DNA from: Pantoea anthophila
GTDB taxonomy: Bacteria; Pseudomonadota; Gammaproteobacteria; Enterobacterales; Enterobacteriaceae
DNA length: 64,000 nt
Reading direction: 5' to 3'
NCBI RefSeq assembly: GCF_006494375.1
Contig: NZ_VHIZ01000048.1
Span: 64,521-128,520 of the forward strand
Shown in pieces: positions 40,553-51,019 of this stretch. The notes beneath the pieces are model-generated. The model did not search any database and was not told where the DNA came from. It saw only the letters and a list, made by a program, of their open reading frames with translations. The position numbers were made by a program, and so were the translations under genes. Each line of letters opens with the position of its first letter. The first letter of the stretch is position 1.

Positions 40553-42436
40553 ATGAAGATCGAACTCTCCGCGTTAAGCACAGACCGCCTGCCCGATTCG
40601 CAGCGACGTAAGTTCCTTGCCGGTTCCGGCGCACTCGGGCTGACCGGCTTTCTCAGCGGCGGCCTGACTTTCTCCTCCGGCGCACTGGCGCAGGAAAAAC
40701 CCGCCGGCAGCCCGCTGCTGGGCTTTCAGGCGATTGCCGCTTCGACCGCGGATGAGATTGTAGTGGCGCCAGGTTATCGCGCTGAAGTGCTGATCTCCTG
40801 GGGCGACCCGCTGGTTAATGGCGCGGCTGAGTTCGATCCGCATGGCAACAACAGCGCGGAAGATCAGGAAAAGCAGTTCGGTGACAACAATGATGGGATG
40901 AGCTTCTTCGCCATTGATGAGCATCGTGGCGTGATGGCAATCAACAATGAGTATGTGAATGAGCCGACGCTGTTCGCCCACGGCGGCAGCAAAGCGACCA
41001 GCCTGGAGGATGTGAAGAAATCACAGGCGGCGCACGGCGTTTCTGTCGTTGAGATTAAACGCGGCGAAAGCAATCGCTGGCAGGTTGTCCGTCCTTCAGA
41101 TTACAACCGCCGCATTACCGCGAATACCCCGATGCGTTTTTCCGGTCCGGCCGCAGGCGACAAAGCGCTGCAGACCGCCGCCGATCCTCAGGGCCTGCAG
41201 GTTCTCGGCACCTTTGGTAACTGCGCCAACGGTAAAACGCCCTGGGGCACTTATCTGACCTGCGAAGAGAACTACGACACCTACTTTGGCACGCATGACG
41301 CGCATTTTACGCCGACCGCCCAGCAGAAGCGCTACACCCTGAACGCCGCCGAGCCGGAGCGAAACTGGTCCGATTTTGATCCCCGCTTCGATATCGCAAA
41401 AAATCCTAACGAATTTAACCGCCACGGCTGGATAGTCGAAATCGATCCCTTCGATCCCCAATCGGTGCCGGTCAAACGAACCGCGCTGGGGCGTTTCAAG
41501 CATGAGAATGCTGCGGTGACGGTTGCTAAAACCGGCCAGCTGGTGGTCTACATGGGCGACGATGAGCGTGGCGAGTACATTTATAAATATGTCTCGGACG
41601 ACAAGGTTAACCCGGACGATGCGAAAGCGAATCACGGACTGCTCGATCGGGGCACGCTCTATGTGGCGCAGTTTAACGGCGATGAACAGGGCACACCCCT
41701 GAAAGGCAGCGGTCGCTGGCTGGCACTGAAGTGGGGGGAAAATGGACTCACTGCTGAGAAGGGATTTCATAGCCAGGCCGATGTCCTGATCAATGCGCGT
41801 GCTGCTGCCGATGTGGTTAACGCCACGCGGATGGATCGGCCGGAATGGATCGCCGTTAACCCGCATGATGGCCGCGCCTACTGTACGCTGACCAATAACA
41901 ACAAGCGCGGCAATGAGGGGATGCCGGTTAATGCCGCCAACCCGCGCCCCAAAAATATCTATGGCCAGATTATCCGCTGGGATGAGAAGGGCGATGCCAC
42001 GGCCACGTCGTTTGCCTGGGACATCTACGCGTTATGCGGCAATCCGATTGCCCATCCCGAAGGCATCTATCGTGGCACACCGAACATCACTGCTGAAAAC
42101 ACCTTTAACAGCCCGGATGGCCTGGGGTTTGATGCGCAGGGGCGGCTCTGGATCCTTACCGATGGCAAATACAGTAACAAAGAGGATTATCAGGGGCAGG
42201 GGAATAATCAGATGCTGGCAGGAGACCCGGACAGCGGCGAGATCCGCCGGTTTATGGTCGGCCCTAAATCCTGCGAGCTGACCGGCATTACCTTCACGCC
42301 TGACTACAGAACGCTGTTCGTGAACGTGCAGCACCCTGGCGAAGAGGGGGATTCACATTTTCCTGATAACAGTCCGCGCCCGCGCTCGTCGGTGATCATG
42401 ATCACCCGGGAGGATGGCGGCATTATCGGCGCATAA
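40553..42436 (+). CDS. phoX: PhoX-family alkaline phosphatase, Tat-exported
   Basis: 627-residue protein of the PhoX (DUF839) family: Ca/Fe-dependent phosphomonoesterases exported folded by the Tat pathway. Twin-arginine signal SQRRKFLAGSGALGLTG at residues 17-33, cut probably after GALA (about 46). Family segments: PHGNNSAEDQEKQFGDNNDG, NCANGKTPWGTYLTCEENYD (metal site cysteine and acidic residues), HPEGIYRG and VNVQHPGE near the end. Preceded by a Pho box, so induction by phosphate starvation is likely; released phosphate would feed uptake. It lies between folA and apaH, adjacent in many enterics, so it is an insertion. Some family members have other activities, so the substrate is inferred. 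Confidence 0.88.
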   Translation: MKIELSALSTDRLPDSQRRKFLAGSGALGLTGFLSGGLTFSSGALAQEKPAGSPLLGFQAIAASTADEIVVAPGYRAEVLISWGDPLVNGAAEFDPHGNNSAEDQEKQFGDNNDGMSFFAIDEHRGVMAINNEYVNEPTLFAHGGSKATSLEDVKKSQAAHGVSVVEIKRGESNRWQVVRPSDYNRRITANTPMRFSGPAAGDKALQTAADPQGLQVLGTFGNCANGKTPWGTYLTCEENYDTYFGTHDAHFTPTAQQKRYTLNAAEPERNWSDFDPRFDIAKNPNEFNRHGWIVEIDPFDPQSVPVKRTALGRFKHENAAVTVAKTGQLVVYMGDDERGEYIYKYVSDDKVNPDDAKANHGLLDRGTLYVAQFNGDEQGTPLKGSGRWLALKWGENGLTAEKGFHSQADVLINARAAADVVNATRMDRPEWIAVNPHDGRAYCTLTNNNKRGNEGMPVNAANPRPKNIYGQIIRWDEKGDATATSFAWDIYALCGNPIAHPEGIYRGTPNITAENTFNSPDGLGFDAQGRLWILTDGKYSNKEDYQGQGNNQMLAGDPDSGEIRRFMVGPKSCELTGITFTPDYRTLFVNVQHPGEEGDSHFPDNSPRPRSSVIMITREDGGIIGA

Positions 42437-42442
42437 AACAGC

Positions 42443-42464
42443 AGGCTGGCCGCCGGGCCAGCCT
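42443..42464. terminator. Hairpin between phoX and apaH
   Basis: Perfect 9-base inverted repeat AGGCTGGCC / GGCCAGCCT, loop GCCG, between convergent stop codons. No long T-run. Confidence 0.75.
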
Positions 42465-42469
42465 CAGGA

Positions 42470-43327
42470 TTATAGCGCCGGAGGCGCCAGACTTTCGCTG
42501 GAGTCGAGCGCTTTCTCGCGGTTAGAGGGCTGAACCACATAGCGCTGCTCTTCCCAGTGCAGCAGGGTCAGCGCGCCGCCCCAGCAGCAGCCGGTATCCA
42601 GGCCGATAATTCCCTCTGGCGTGCCTTTGCCTTCCAGTGAAGCCCAGTGACCGAAAACGATGATGTAGTCCCGGGCGACCGGTCCGTCGATGTTGAACCA
42701 GGGCTTCAGCGGTGGCAGCGCCGATTCAGGGGCATCTTTGCAGATCATGTCCAGCTGACCATTGGGGAAGCAGTAGCGCATACGGGTAAAGGCATTGGTG
42801 CTGAAGCGCAGTCGGGCCAGACCGGTCAGATCTTCGCTCCAGTTATTTGGCATATCGCCATACATCGCATCCAGGAACAGCGGATAACTGTCGCTGGCGA
42901 GCACCGCTTCCACTTCCCGCGCACATTTTTTCGCGGTGTCGATATCCCACTGAGGCGTGATACCGGCGTGTCCCATGACCAGCTTTTTCTCTTCATCCAC
43001 CTGCAGCAGCGGCTGCCGGCGCAGCCAGTTGATCAGCTCATCAGCATCGTCCGCTTCCAGCAGGGTGGTGAGGCGATCTTTCGGCTTGTTACGGCTGATT
43101 CCGGCATAGACCGCCAGCAGATGTAAATCGTGGTTGCCCAGCACCAGGCGCACGGCGTCGCCCAGTGACTTCACATAGCGCAGGACCTCCAGTGAGCCAG
43201 GACCGCGCGCCACCAGGTCACCGGTCAGCCACAGCGTGTCATGCTCGGGATTGAAATCGACCTGCTGCAGCAAGGCACGTAATTCATCGTAGCAACCATG
43301 GACGTCGCCAATCAGGTATGTGCTCAT
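42470..43327 (-). CDS. apaH: Diadenosine tetraphosphatase (symmetrical)
   Basis: 285-residue metallophosphoesterase splitting Ap4A to two ADP; also removes Np4 caps from RNA. Metal motifs [10 protein letters not shown] (residues 7-16), [13 protein letters not shown] and LGNHDLHLL; the late histidine is in [11 protein letters not shown]. Last gene of the lptD-surA-pdxA-rsmA-apaG-apaH operon, 53 bases after apaG. Confidence 0.97.
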   Translation of the reverse strand: MSTYLIGDVHGCYDELRALLQQVDFNPEHDTLWLTGDLVARGPGSLEVLRYVKSLGDAVRLVLGNHDLHLLAVYAGISRNKPKDRLTTLLEADDADELINWLRRQPLLQVDEEKKLVMGHAGITPQWDIDTAKKCAREVEAVLASDSYPLFLDAMYGDMPNNWSEDLTGLARLRFSTNAFTRMRYCFPNGQLDMICKDAPESALPPLKPWFNIDGPVARDYIIVFGHWASLEGKGTPEGIIGLDTGCCWGGALTLLHWEEQRYVVQPSNREKALDSSESLAPPAL

Positions 43328-43380
43328 AACGTTTTATCCATCGGGAATGTGCCCGACTTATCGGGCAAAAGGCGTGAAAA

Positions 43381-43758
43381 TCAGTGAATGTGCGTCTGGA
43401 TGGCGAGGCGGAACACCGGGATTTCAACGTGAAAGGTGTCGCCCTGATCGTCGACCATCACGTAGTGTCCCTGCATGGTGCCCATCGGCGTTTCGATAAC
43501 AGCACCACTGGTGTACTGGAATTCGTTGCCCGGCGGGATAAGCGGCTGCTCACCGACCACGCCTTCGCCCTGAACTTCTGTTTCGCGGCCGTTACCGTTG
43601 GTAATCAGCCAGTAACGCCCCAGCAGCTGCACGGCGGAACGGCCCAGATTGCGTATCGTAATGGTATAGGCGAAGACGTAGCGATCCTCATCCGGCGAGG
43701 ACTGGGAGGCGACGTACTGGCTTTGCACATGAACGGAGACGCGGGCCGTTTCACTCAT
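43381..43758 (-). CDS. apaG: ApaG protein
   Basis: 125-residue fibronectin-III-like beta-sandwich protein of unknown biochemical role (E. coli 125). Conserved [26 protein letters not shown] and [14 protein letters not shown]. Starts 3 bases after the rsmA stop. Confidence 0.97.
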   Translation of the reverse strand: MSETARVSVHVQSQYVASQSSPDEDRYVFAYTITIRNLGRSAVQLLGRYWLITNGNGRETEVQGEGVVGEQPLIPPGNEFQYTSGAVIETPMGTMQGHYVMVDDQGDTFHVEIPVFRLAIQTHIH

Positions 43759-43761
43759 GAC

Positions 43762-44583
43762 TTACTCCTGCGATTTTCCCTGATGCGTCGCCAGCCAGTT
43801 AGCCAGCTGACAATATTGCGCGACCGAGACGTTTTCAGCACGCAGACCAGGATCAATGGATAACTCTTCCAGCGCACCTGCCGCCACCATGTGGTTCAGG
43901 CTGTTGCGCAATGTTTTACGGCGCTGACCAAAGGCTTCTGTCGTGATACGGCTCAGGATACGCACGTCGCTGACCGGATGCGGTGGCTCGGCAAACGGCA
44001 CCAGACGCACGACAGCCGAGTCCACTTTCGGTGGCGGCGTGAAGGCGTGTGGCGGCACTTCCAGCACCGGAATAACCTGGCAGTAATATTGCGCCATCAC
44101 CGTCAGGCGACCATACGCTTTGCTGCCCGGGCCCGCAACCAGACGGTTAACCACCTCTTTCTGCAGCATGAAGTGCATATCTTTGATCGAACCAGTATAG
44201 CTGAAAAGGTGGAACATCAGCGGGGTCGAAATATTGTAAGGCAGGTTACCAAATACCCGCAGCGGCTGGCCTCTCTCCTGTGCCAGCGCGGCAAAGTCGA
44301 AGGTCATGGCATCCTGCTGGAAGATGGTCAGTTTCGGGCCAAGGAACGGATGCGTTTGCAGACGCGCCGCGAGATCGCGGTCCAGCTCCACCACCGTTAA
44401 GCTATCGAGGCGTTCGCCTACCGGCTCGGTTAAGGCGCCGAGGCCAGGGCCGATCTCCACCAGCGCTTCATCGCGCTGGGGATGAATGGCGGAGACAATG
44501 CTGTCGATAATGTACTGATCGTTCAGGAAGTTCTGCCCGAAACGTTTACGGGCGTAGTGCCCCTGATGGACGCGATTATTCAT
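43762..44583 (-). CDS. rsmA: 16S rRNA dimethyladenosine transferase (KsgA)
   Basis: 273-residue SAM-dependent enzyme dimethylating A1518 and A1519 of 16S rRNA; also a late ribosome-assembly factor. [11 protein letters not shown] near the start, SAM loop [12 protein letters not shown], catalytic [10 protein letters not shown], and [13 protein letters not shown]. Overlaps the end of pdxA by 8 bases. Confidence 0.98.
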   Translation of the reverse strand: MNNRVHQGHYARKRFGQNFLNDQYIIDSIVSAIHPQRDEALVEIGPGLGALTEPVGERLDSLTVVELDRDLAARLQTHPFLGPKLTIFQQDAMTFDFAALAQERGQPLRVFGNLPYNISTPLMFHLFSYTGSIKDMHFMLQKEVVNRLVAGPGSKAYGRLTVMAQYYCQVIPVLEVPPHAFTPPPKVDSAVVRLVPFAEPPHPVSDVRILSRITTEAFGQRRKTLRNSLNHMVAAGALEELSIDPGLRAENVSVAQYCQLANWLATHQGKSQE

Positions 44584-45574
44584 TACTGCTCTTGATCATA
44601 GTGATGGCGAGGTTAAGCGCCGTGATAAAGCTGCCCGGTTCCGCCTGACCCAGCCCGGCGAGTTCAAGCGCGGTGCCGTGGTCAACGGAGGTCCGGATAA
44701 AGGGCAGGCCCAGGGTAATATTTACCGCGCGGCCAAACCCCTGAAACTTCAGTACCGGCAGGCCCTGGTCGTGATACATCGCCAGCACCGCATCGGCGTT
44801 TTGCAGATATTTGGGCTGGAACAGCGTATCCGCAGGCAGCGGGCCGGTCAGTTTAATGCCCTGCTGACGCAGTTCATTGAGGGCCGGCGTAATCGTCTCA
44901 ATCTCTTCCCGTCCCATGTGGCCGCCTTCACCGGCGTGGGGGTTAAGACCACAGACATAGATATGCGGCTCGGCAATGGCGAACTTCTGCTGCAGATCAC
45001 GATGAAGAATGGTGATCACTTCATGCAGGCATTCGCGGGTGACCGCCGCAGGCACCTCTTTCAGCGGCAGATGCGTGGTGGCCAGTGCCACACGCAGCGC
45101 TTCGGTTGCCAGCATCATCACCACGCGATGACCGCCTGCGCGGTCGGCGAAGAATTCGGTATGGCCGGTAAAGGCGATACCGGCATCGTTAATCACGCCT
45201 TTGTGCACCGGACCGGTAATCAGCGCCGCAAATTCACCCTGCAGACAGCCGTCACAGGCGCGGGCCAGCGTGGCCAGCACATAATCACCGTTAGCGACAC
45301 AGAGTTCGCCTGGCGTGACCGGCTGTGCCGTCTCAATCGGCAGAATGGTCAGCGTCCCCGCCTGCTGCGGCACGGGGTCCGCCTCAGGCTGGTAGTGACG
45401 CAGGGTCAGCGGCAGACCGAGCTGCGCTGCCCGCTGCTGCAACAGGGCAGGGGAGGCGCAGACGACGAGTTCCACCGGCCAGGCGTGCTGAGCCAGCTGA
45501 ACGGTGAGATCAGGACCAATCCCGGCGGGCTCGCCGGGAGTGATCACCACACGCTGGTTACTGTGCATTGCCAT
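44576..45574 (-). CDS. pdxA: 4-hydroxythreonine-4-phosphate dehydrogenase
   Basis: 332-residue enzyme of the pyridoxal-phosphate pathway using NAD and a divalent metal. [15 protein letters not shown] at the N-terminus; [35 protein letters not shown] and [12 protein letters not shown] carry substrate and metal ligands. Two in-frame starts are possible: ATG 45574 (MAMHSN) or ATG 45568 (MHSN), both inside the 3' end of surA. The ribosome-site evidence does not decide. Confidence 0.96.
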   Translation of the reverse strand: MAMHSNQRVVITPGEPAGIGPDLTVQLAQHAWPVELVVCASPALLQQRAAQLGLPLTLRHYQPEADPVPQQAGTLTILPIETAQPVTPGELCVANGDYVLATLARACDGCLQGEFAALITGPVHKGVINDAGIAFTGHTEFFADRAGGHRVVMMLATEALRVALATTHLPLKEVPAAVTRECLHEVITILHRDLQQKFAIAEPHIYVCGLNPHAGEGGHMGREEIETITPALNELRQQGIKLTGPLPADTLFQPKYLQNADAVLAMYHDQGLPVLKFQGFGRAVNITLGLPFIRTSVDHGTALELAGLGQAEPGSFITALNLAITMIKSSNE

Positions 45575-46853
45575 CCAGAATCTTCACATAGGCACTGGCG
45601 CGCTGTTCCTGCATCCAGGTCTGCGCTTCTTCAGCAAATTTACGATTAAACAGCATGCGATAAGCGCGCTCTTTCTGGGCCGCGTCGGTTTTGTCCACCT
45701 GGCGGGTATCCAGCAGCTGAATCAGATGCCAGCCGAAAGAGGAGTGCACCGGCTGGCTGGTCTGGCCTTTCTGCAGACGCAGCAGCGCATCGCGGAAGGC
45801 GGGATCAAAGACTTCCGGAGAGGTCCAGCCGAGATCGCCACCCTGATTCGCCGATCCCGGGTCGTCAGAGTACTGTTTGGCCGCGGCGGCAAAGGTGGTT
45901 TTTCCGCTGCGGATATCGGCCGCGATCTGTTCCAGCTGCGCCCTGGCCTGATCGTCAGTGAGAACCGGCGATGGTTTCAGCAGAATATGACGAGCGTGCA
46001 CCTCAGTGACCGAGACGTTCTTACTTTCGCCACGCAGGTCGTTCACCTTCAGGATATGGAAGCCCACACCTGAACGCACCGGCCCGACGATGTCGCCTTT
46101 TTTCGCCGTTGCCAGCGCCTGGGCAAACAGGGTCGGTAACTCTTCGATTTTACCCCAGCCCATGTTGCCGCCTTTCAGCGCCTGCGAGTCGGCGGAGTAG
46201 GTCACGGCCATTTTGCCGAAATCCGCACCATTTTTCAGTTCGCCAACCAGCTGTTTCGCCAGCGTTTCCTGCTCATCGACCTGCTGTTGCGTCGGGTTTT
46301 CCGGCAGCGGCAGCAGAATGTGGCTGATGTTCAGCTCGGTTCCCTGGCTGTTCTGGGCGGCAATCTGGGTTGAAAGCGTATCCACTTCCTGCGGCAGGAT
46401 GGTCACGCGACGACGCACTTCATTGTTGCGGACTTCGGCAATCATCATCTCTTTGCGGATCTGTGAGCGATAGACGCCATAGTTCATGCCGTCATAAGCC
46501 AGACGACTGCGCAGCTGATCCAGCGTCATGCGGTTCTGTGCGGCGATGTTCTTAATCGCCTGGTCCAGCTGCTCGTCGCTGATCTGGATCCCCGCTTTTT
46601 CACCCATCTGCAGAATGATGTTGTCCATGATCTGGCGTTCCAGAATCTGATGGCGCAGCATTTTATCATCTGGCAACTGCTGACCTGCCTGCCGGGCCTG
46701 AGATTTCACCGTGCCCATCATGCCGTCCACGTCACTCTCAAGAACCACGCCGTTATTGACCACGGCGGCAACTTTATCAACGACTTGTGGTGCTGCGAAC
46801 GCGGTGTTGGCACTGATTGCCACACCAAGAATCAGCATTCTCCAGTTCTTCAT
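45558..46853 (-). CDS. surA: Periplasmic chaperone / peptidyl-prolyl isomerase SurA
   Basis: 431-residue chaperone for outer-membrane beta-barrels such as LptD and porins. Signal peptide 1-20 (cut after TAFA), N-terminal chaperone module, then two parvulin domains starting [10 protein letters not shown] (about residue 172) and [10 protein letters not shown] (about 285), and a C-terminal helix. Downstream of lptD by 54 bases; overlaps pdxA. Confidence 0.98.
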   Translation of the reverse strand: MKNWRMLILGVAISANTAFAAPQVVDKVAAVVNNGVVLESDVDGMMGTVKSQARQAGQQLPDDKMLRHQILERQIMDNIILQMGEKAGIQISDEQLDQAIKNIAAQNRMTLDQLRSRLAYDGMNYGVYRSQIRKEMMIAEVRNNEVRRRVTILPQEVDTLSTQIAAQNSQGTELNISHILLPLPENPTQQQVDEQETLAKQLVGELKNGADFGKMAVTYSADSQALKGGNMGWGKIEELPTLFAQALATAKKGDIVGPVRSGVGFHILKVNDLRGESKNVSVTEVHARHILLKPSPVLTDDQARAQLEQIAADIRSGKTTFAAAAKQYSDDPGSANQGGDLGWTSPEVFDPAFRDALLRLQKGQTSQPVHSSFGWHLIQLLDTRQVDKTDAAQKERAYRMLFNRKFAEEAQTWMQEQRASAYVKILDGNAQ

Positions 46854-46907
46854 ACTTTATCCATTGTTGGTTCCGCACTGCGGGATTGCCTGTCAAACAT
46901 CACAACA

Positions 46908-49280
46908 TCAGAAAGCGGGCTGGTAAGGGATAATCCCCTGACGCAGCATATCGTTGGTGCCTAAGCCATAGTTGGAGCTCAGACCACGCAGCTCAATGTT
47001 GAATGAGATTTGGTTGTCATATTTACTGTCGTCGTTTTCCCAACCGTTAATTTTGCGTTCGTAACCGACCCGAATGGCATAACAGCATGAGCTGTATTGC
47101 AGGCCTACCAGCTGCGAAGCCGGACGGCTGTTGCGGGTATCGTAGTAATACGCGCCTACCACGGACCATGCATCCGCAATCGGCCAGCTGGCCGTGGTGC
47201 CCACCTGTGAAATCCCATTTTTGAAGATAGGATTGGTCACCAGGCTGCTGTCGTTCAGCGCAGTTGCGACATATTCCGGGCTGCTGTAACGGTAGCTCAG
47301 CTGCACCATGCGATCGGCATCACGACGATATTCCAGTACGGTATTGCCCTGGGAAACGTTGTCGAGTTTGGTGTCATACTGCAACCCACCCCGGACGCCC
47401 CAGCGATCGCTGATTTTCCAGTATGTATCGCCAGCCCAGATCAGGCTGCCGGTATCATCTTCTTTACTGGTCTGATTCACACCAGTACGAGAAGGGGTAA
47501 ACGAGTAGATTTGACCTACAGAAACGTTAAAACGTTCAACCAGATCGGCATCATAAATGCGTGTGGTGACGCCGGTGGCCACTTCGTTAGCCGACGCGAT
47601 ACGATCCAGGCCGCTGTAGGTGCGGTCGCGGAACAGCCCGGTGTAGTCGGTCTGCAGCAACGTTGAGTCGTATGGATAGATGTTGCTCTGATTGCGGTAC
47701 GGGATATAGAGGTACTGCACCCGCGGCTCCAGCGTCTGGGTATAGCCCGCCGCGGAGTCCATATCGCGGTCAAAGACCAGACGGCCATCAACTTTAAACT
47801 GCGGCAGGGTGCGGTTTACCGACTCATCCAGATCGCCACTTTTGCCGTTGCGGTTCGCAAAGTTGTTGTTGTAGTAATCAACATTGGTCTGCTGATAGTG
47901 GGTTGCCAGGAATTTCGCTTCGGTATCCAGGCTCGCCCAGCCGTTTGACAGCGGCAGGTTCAGCGTTGGCTCTACGTGCAAACGGGTCGCTTCAGGATAG
48001 CGATCGCTGACGTTGGTGAATTTCACCGCCTGCGCATAGATCCGGCCATCAAACGGACCGATATCGTTCTGATAGAGATTGACGTCCAGCTGCGGCATGG
48101 CGCGGTAAACGTTGCTATTACTGGTGTTACCAAATACCTGGAAATCTTTGCTGGAGAGCGTCGCATCCCAGTTGGTGTCCGCGTAGCCAATACTGAATTT
48201 CTGCGTGGCGTAGTTGTCAGTCGAGCTGTAGTACTTCGAGTCGAGGTCGTTGAAGTAGTAGCTATCGCTGACCTTGGTGTAGTCCGCGCTGAAACGCCAG
48301 TGTTTATCGTAGACACCCGCATGACGCCAGTAGAACAGCCAGCGATCGGAGCTGTCATCTTCGGCGATGCCGCGCAGCGCTTTATCTTTGTCGTACTGCT
48401 TGTCTGAGCCGAGGTAGTCGAACTCCATCAGACCTGCGCCCAGCTCTGTCAGATAACGGAATTCATTCTCAAACTTCATGCCGCGCTTGCTGATGTAGTG
48501 CGGCGTAATAGTGGCATCGGCCTGCGGCGCGATGTTCCAGTAGTAGGGCAGGATGAACTCAAAGCCGTTGTTGCTGCCATATTTGGCATTCGGGATCAGG
48601 AAGCCGGAGCGACGACGGTCGCCAATCGGTAACTGCAGATAGGGACTGTAGAACACCGGAACGGAACCGAGTTTAAAGCGGGCGTTCCAGATCTCGGCCA
48701 CTTCCTCTTCGCGGTCCTGAATCACTTCGGAACCGACCACGCTCCAGCTGTTGGAGCCAGGCAGACAGGAGGTAAAGGTGCCATTTTCCAGAATGGTGTA
48801 GCGGTTATCACCGCGCAGTTTCATCTGATCGGCGGTGCCGCGACCCTGACGATCCACCATCTGGTACTGACCGTTCCAGACGTTGGTATCTTTACTGTTC
48901 AGATTTGACCAGGCTTTCGGACCTTTCAGGATGACCTGGTTATCATCGTAATGCACATTACCCAGGGCATCGACGGTACGAACCGGCGTGGTCTGGCCCT
49001 CCTGCTGACGCTGATGAAGCTGAACTTCATCGGCCTGCATACGGCTGTTGCCCTGCTCGATATTCACATTGCCTGTGAAGACCGCATCATCGGGATAGTT
49101 CCCTTTGGCAGCGTCGGAGTGAATGGTGACAGGCAACTGATTGGTATCGCCATTCACCAGCGGGCGGTTGTAACTCGGCACGCCTAACATACACTGCGAC
49201 ATCAGATCGTCGGCAACGGCTTGCTGGCTAATGGCTGCGCCGATCAGTGTGGCCAGCAGGGTAGGTATATGTTTTTTCAT
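46908..49280 (-). CDS. lptD: LPS-assembly protein LptD
   Basis: 790-residue outer-membrane barrel that inserts lipopolysaccharide with LptE. Signal peptide 1-23 (cut after QAVA). An N-terminal OstA beta-jellyroll ([20 protein letters not shown]) is followed by a 26-strand barrel. Cysteines in SQCMLG, TSCLPGS and the SSCCYAIRV pair provide the essential disulfides. ATG 49280 gives a normal signal sequence ([10 protein letters not shown]), though no clear Shine-Dalgarno precedes it; ATGs at 49301 and 49316 would add an acidic extension before the signal peptide. First gene of its operon. Confidence 0.96.
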   Translation of the reverse strand: MKKHIPTLLATLIGAAISQQAVADDLMSQCMLGVPSYNRPLVNGDTNQLPVTIHSDAAKGNYPDDAVFTGNVNIEQGNSRMQADEVQLHQRQQEGQTTPVRTVDALGNVHYDDNQVILKGPKAWSNLNSKDTNVWNGQYQMVDRQGRGTADQMKLRGDNRYTILENGTFTSCLPGSNSWSVVGSEVIQDREEEVAEIWNARFKLGSVPVFYSPYLQLPIGDRRRSGFLIPNAKYGSNNGFEFILPYYWNIAPQADATITPHYISKRGMKFENEFRYLTELGAGLMEFDYLGSDKQYDKDKALRGIAEDDSSDRWLFYWRHAGVYDKHWRFSADYTKVSDSYYFNDLDSKYYSSTDNYATQKFSIGYADTNWDATLSSKDFQVFGNTSNSNVYRAMPQLDVNLYQNDIGPFDGRIYAQAVKFTNVSDRYPEATRLHVEPTLNLPLSNGWASLDTEAKFLATHYQQTNVDYYNNNFANRNGKSGDLDESVNRTLPQFKVDGRLVFDRDMDSAAGYTQTLEPRVQYLYIPYRNQSNIYPYDSTLLQTDYTGLFRDRTYSGLDRIASANEVATGVTTRIYDADLVERFNVSVGQIYSFTPSRTGVNQTSKEDDTGSLIWAGDTYWKISDRWGVRGGLQYDTKLDNVSQGNTVLEYRRDADRMVQLSYRYSSPEYVATALNDSSLVTNPIFKNGISQVGTTASWPIADAWSVVGAYYYDTRNSRPASQLVGLQYSSCCYAIRVGYERKINGWENDDSKYDNQISFNIELRGLSSNYGLGTNDMLRQGIIPYQPAF

Positions 49281-49462
49281 ACGCGGTATCGAGAATTCCA
49301 TGAAAACTGGCATCATGCCGACAATCGGGTCAGAGACTAACTTACTGCCCGGCGTTGCGCCAGTGTTAATCCTGGTCAGTCAGCGTTGCCGTTAGGCGCT
49401 GAGATAAATGACAGGTATGATAATGCAATTTTCAGCCGCAAGCATGGCGAATTGAGGAGTTT

Positions 49463-50275
49463 ATGCGCTACTGGGGAAAAGTTGTGGGTCTGGCGCTGGG
49501 ATTACTTTCCGGTGCAGGCTTCTGGGGTATTGTGATCGGTTTGATCATTGGCCATATGTTTGACAAAGTGCGCGGCGCGCAAGGCAAGGCTTACTTCTCA
49601 AATAATCAGACCCGACAGACGCTGTTTTTCAGCACCACCTTTCAGGTCATGGGCCATCTGACCAAGTCAAAAGGGCGCGTTACCGAAGCGGATATTCAGA
49701 TTGCATCGCTGCTCATGGAGCGGATGCAGCTGCACGGTGACTCGCGCACCGCCGCCCAGCGCGCATTTCGCGAAGGCAAGCAGGCAGATTACCCGTTACG
49801 CAGCAAACTGCGGGAACTGCGCAGCGCCTGTTTTGGCCGGTTCGATCTGATTCGCATGTTCCTGGAAATTCAGATTCAGGCTGCCTTTGCCGACGGTTCC
49901 CTGCATCCCAATGAGCGGCAGGTGCTCTATGTCATCGCCGAGGAACTGGGCATTTCACGCGTTCAGTTCGATCAGTTCCTGCGCATGATGGAAGGCGGCC
50001 AGCAGTTCGGCGGCGGACAGCGCAGTGGCAATGGTGGCTTTCAGCAGGCGCAACGTGGACCAACGCTGGAAGATGCCTGCAGCGTGCTGGGTGTGAAGAG
50101 CAGCGATGACGCCACCACCATCAAGCGCGCATACCGCAAGCTGATGAGCGAGCATCATCCCGACAAGCTGGTGGCGAAGGGGCTGCCGCCAGAGATGATG
50201 GAGATGGCGAAGCAGAAGGCGCAGGAAATTCAGGCGGCGTACGATCTGATTCGCAAAGAAAAAGGCTTTAAGTAA
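49463..50275 (+). CDS. djlA: Membrane-anchored DnaJ-like protein DjlA
   Basis: 270-residue type III membrane protein. One N-terminal transmembrane segment (residues 7-30, rich in glycine), a central TerB-like domain (about 55-180), a Gly/Gln-rich linker, and a C-terminal J-domain with HPD in [12 protein letters not shown]. In E. coli it works with DnaK and affects the Rcs capsule system. GAGGAG precedes ATG 49463. Divergent from lptD across 182 bases. Confidence 0.97.
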   Translation: MRYWGKVVGLALGLLSGAGFWGIVIGLIIGHMFDKVRGAQGKAYFSNNQTRQTLFFSTTFQVMGHLTKSKGRVTEADIQIASLLMERMQLHGDSRTAAQRAFREGKQADYPLRSKLRELRSACFGRFDLIRMFLEIQIQAAFADGSLHPNERQVLYVIAEELGISRVQFDQFLRMMEGGQQFGGGQRSGNGGFQQAQRGPTLEDACSVLGVKSSDDATTIKRAYRKLMSEHHPDKLVAKGLPPEMMEMAKQKAQEIQAAYDLIRKEKGFK

Positions 50276-50287
50276 TCGCGCCTCTCT

Positions 50288-50308
50288 CCGCCTCTCAGAA
50301 GGAGGCGG
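50288..50308. terminator. Hairpin between djlA and rluA
   Basis: CCGCCTC / GAGGCGG with a 7-base loop in the 51-base gap between convergent genes; no T-run. Confidence 0.55.
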
Positions 50309-50326
50309 CCAGGCGTACCGCCCCCC

Positions 50327-50980
50327 TTAAAAATCGGCGGGCTGACGAAACGTCATGGCATTACCGAATGCCGGATGGGTGATGGTCAGTGACTCCGCGT
50401 GCAGCAGCAGGCGCGGTGCCATCGCCCTGGCGTCCGGATGGGCATAGAAGTTGTCGCCCAGAATCGGATGGCCCAGGGCCAGCATATGCACCCGCAGCTG
50501 GTGCGAGCGGCCGGTAATCGGCTTCAGCGAAACGCGCGCACTGTTATCCGCACGATATTCCAGCACCTGATACTCCGTCTGCGCGGCTTTGCCGTTTTCG
50601 AAGCAGACCATCTGCTTCGGACGATTGGGCCAGTCGCAAATCAGCGGCAGATCAACCACTCCCTCCTCCTTCTCCGGATGACCCCAGATGCAGGCCACAT
50701 AGGTCTTGGCGGGTTCCCGCTCGCGAAATTGCCGTTTCAGCTCACGCTCAGCCGCCTTGGTCAGGGCGACGACCATCACACCACTGGTCGCCATATCCAG
50801 CCGGTGAACCGATTCCGCCTGCGGAAAATCACGCTGTATCCGCGTCATCACACTATCTTTGTGCTCATCCAGCCGACCGGGTACCGAGAGCAGACCGCTG
50901 GGTTTATTCACCACCATGATATGCGCATCCTGATAAAGGATGTGCAGCCAGGGTTCACGCGGTGGATTGTAAGGTTCCAT
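50327..50980 (-). CDS. rluA: Dual-specificity RNA pseudouridine synthase RluA
   Basis: 217-residue enzyme making pseudouridine at 23S rRNA 746 and tRNA position 32. Catalytic aspartate in ESVHRLDMATSG; PITGRSHQLRVHM is the second family motif. ATG 50980 (MEPYNPPREP) is used because GGAAAG lies just upstream; a TTG four codons earlier is less likely. Downstream of rapA on the opposite side of its promoter gap, as in E. coli. Confidence 0.97.
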   Translation of the reverse strand: MEPYNPPREPWLHILYQDAHIMVVNKPSGLLSVPGRLDEHKDSVMTRIQRDFPQAESVHRLDMATSGVMVVALTKAAERELKRQFREREPAKTYVACIWGHPEKEEGVVDLPLICDWPNRPKQMVCFENGKAAQTEYQVLEYRADNSARVSLKPITGRSHQLRVHMLALGHPILGDNFYAHPDARAMAPRLLLHAESLTITHPAFGNAMTFRQPADF

Positions 50981-51019
50981 AGGGCTTTCCAAAAATAAGG
51001 GGCCGGAAGGCCCCTGAGC

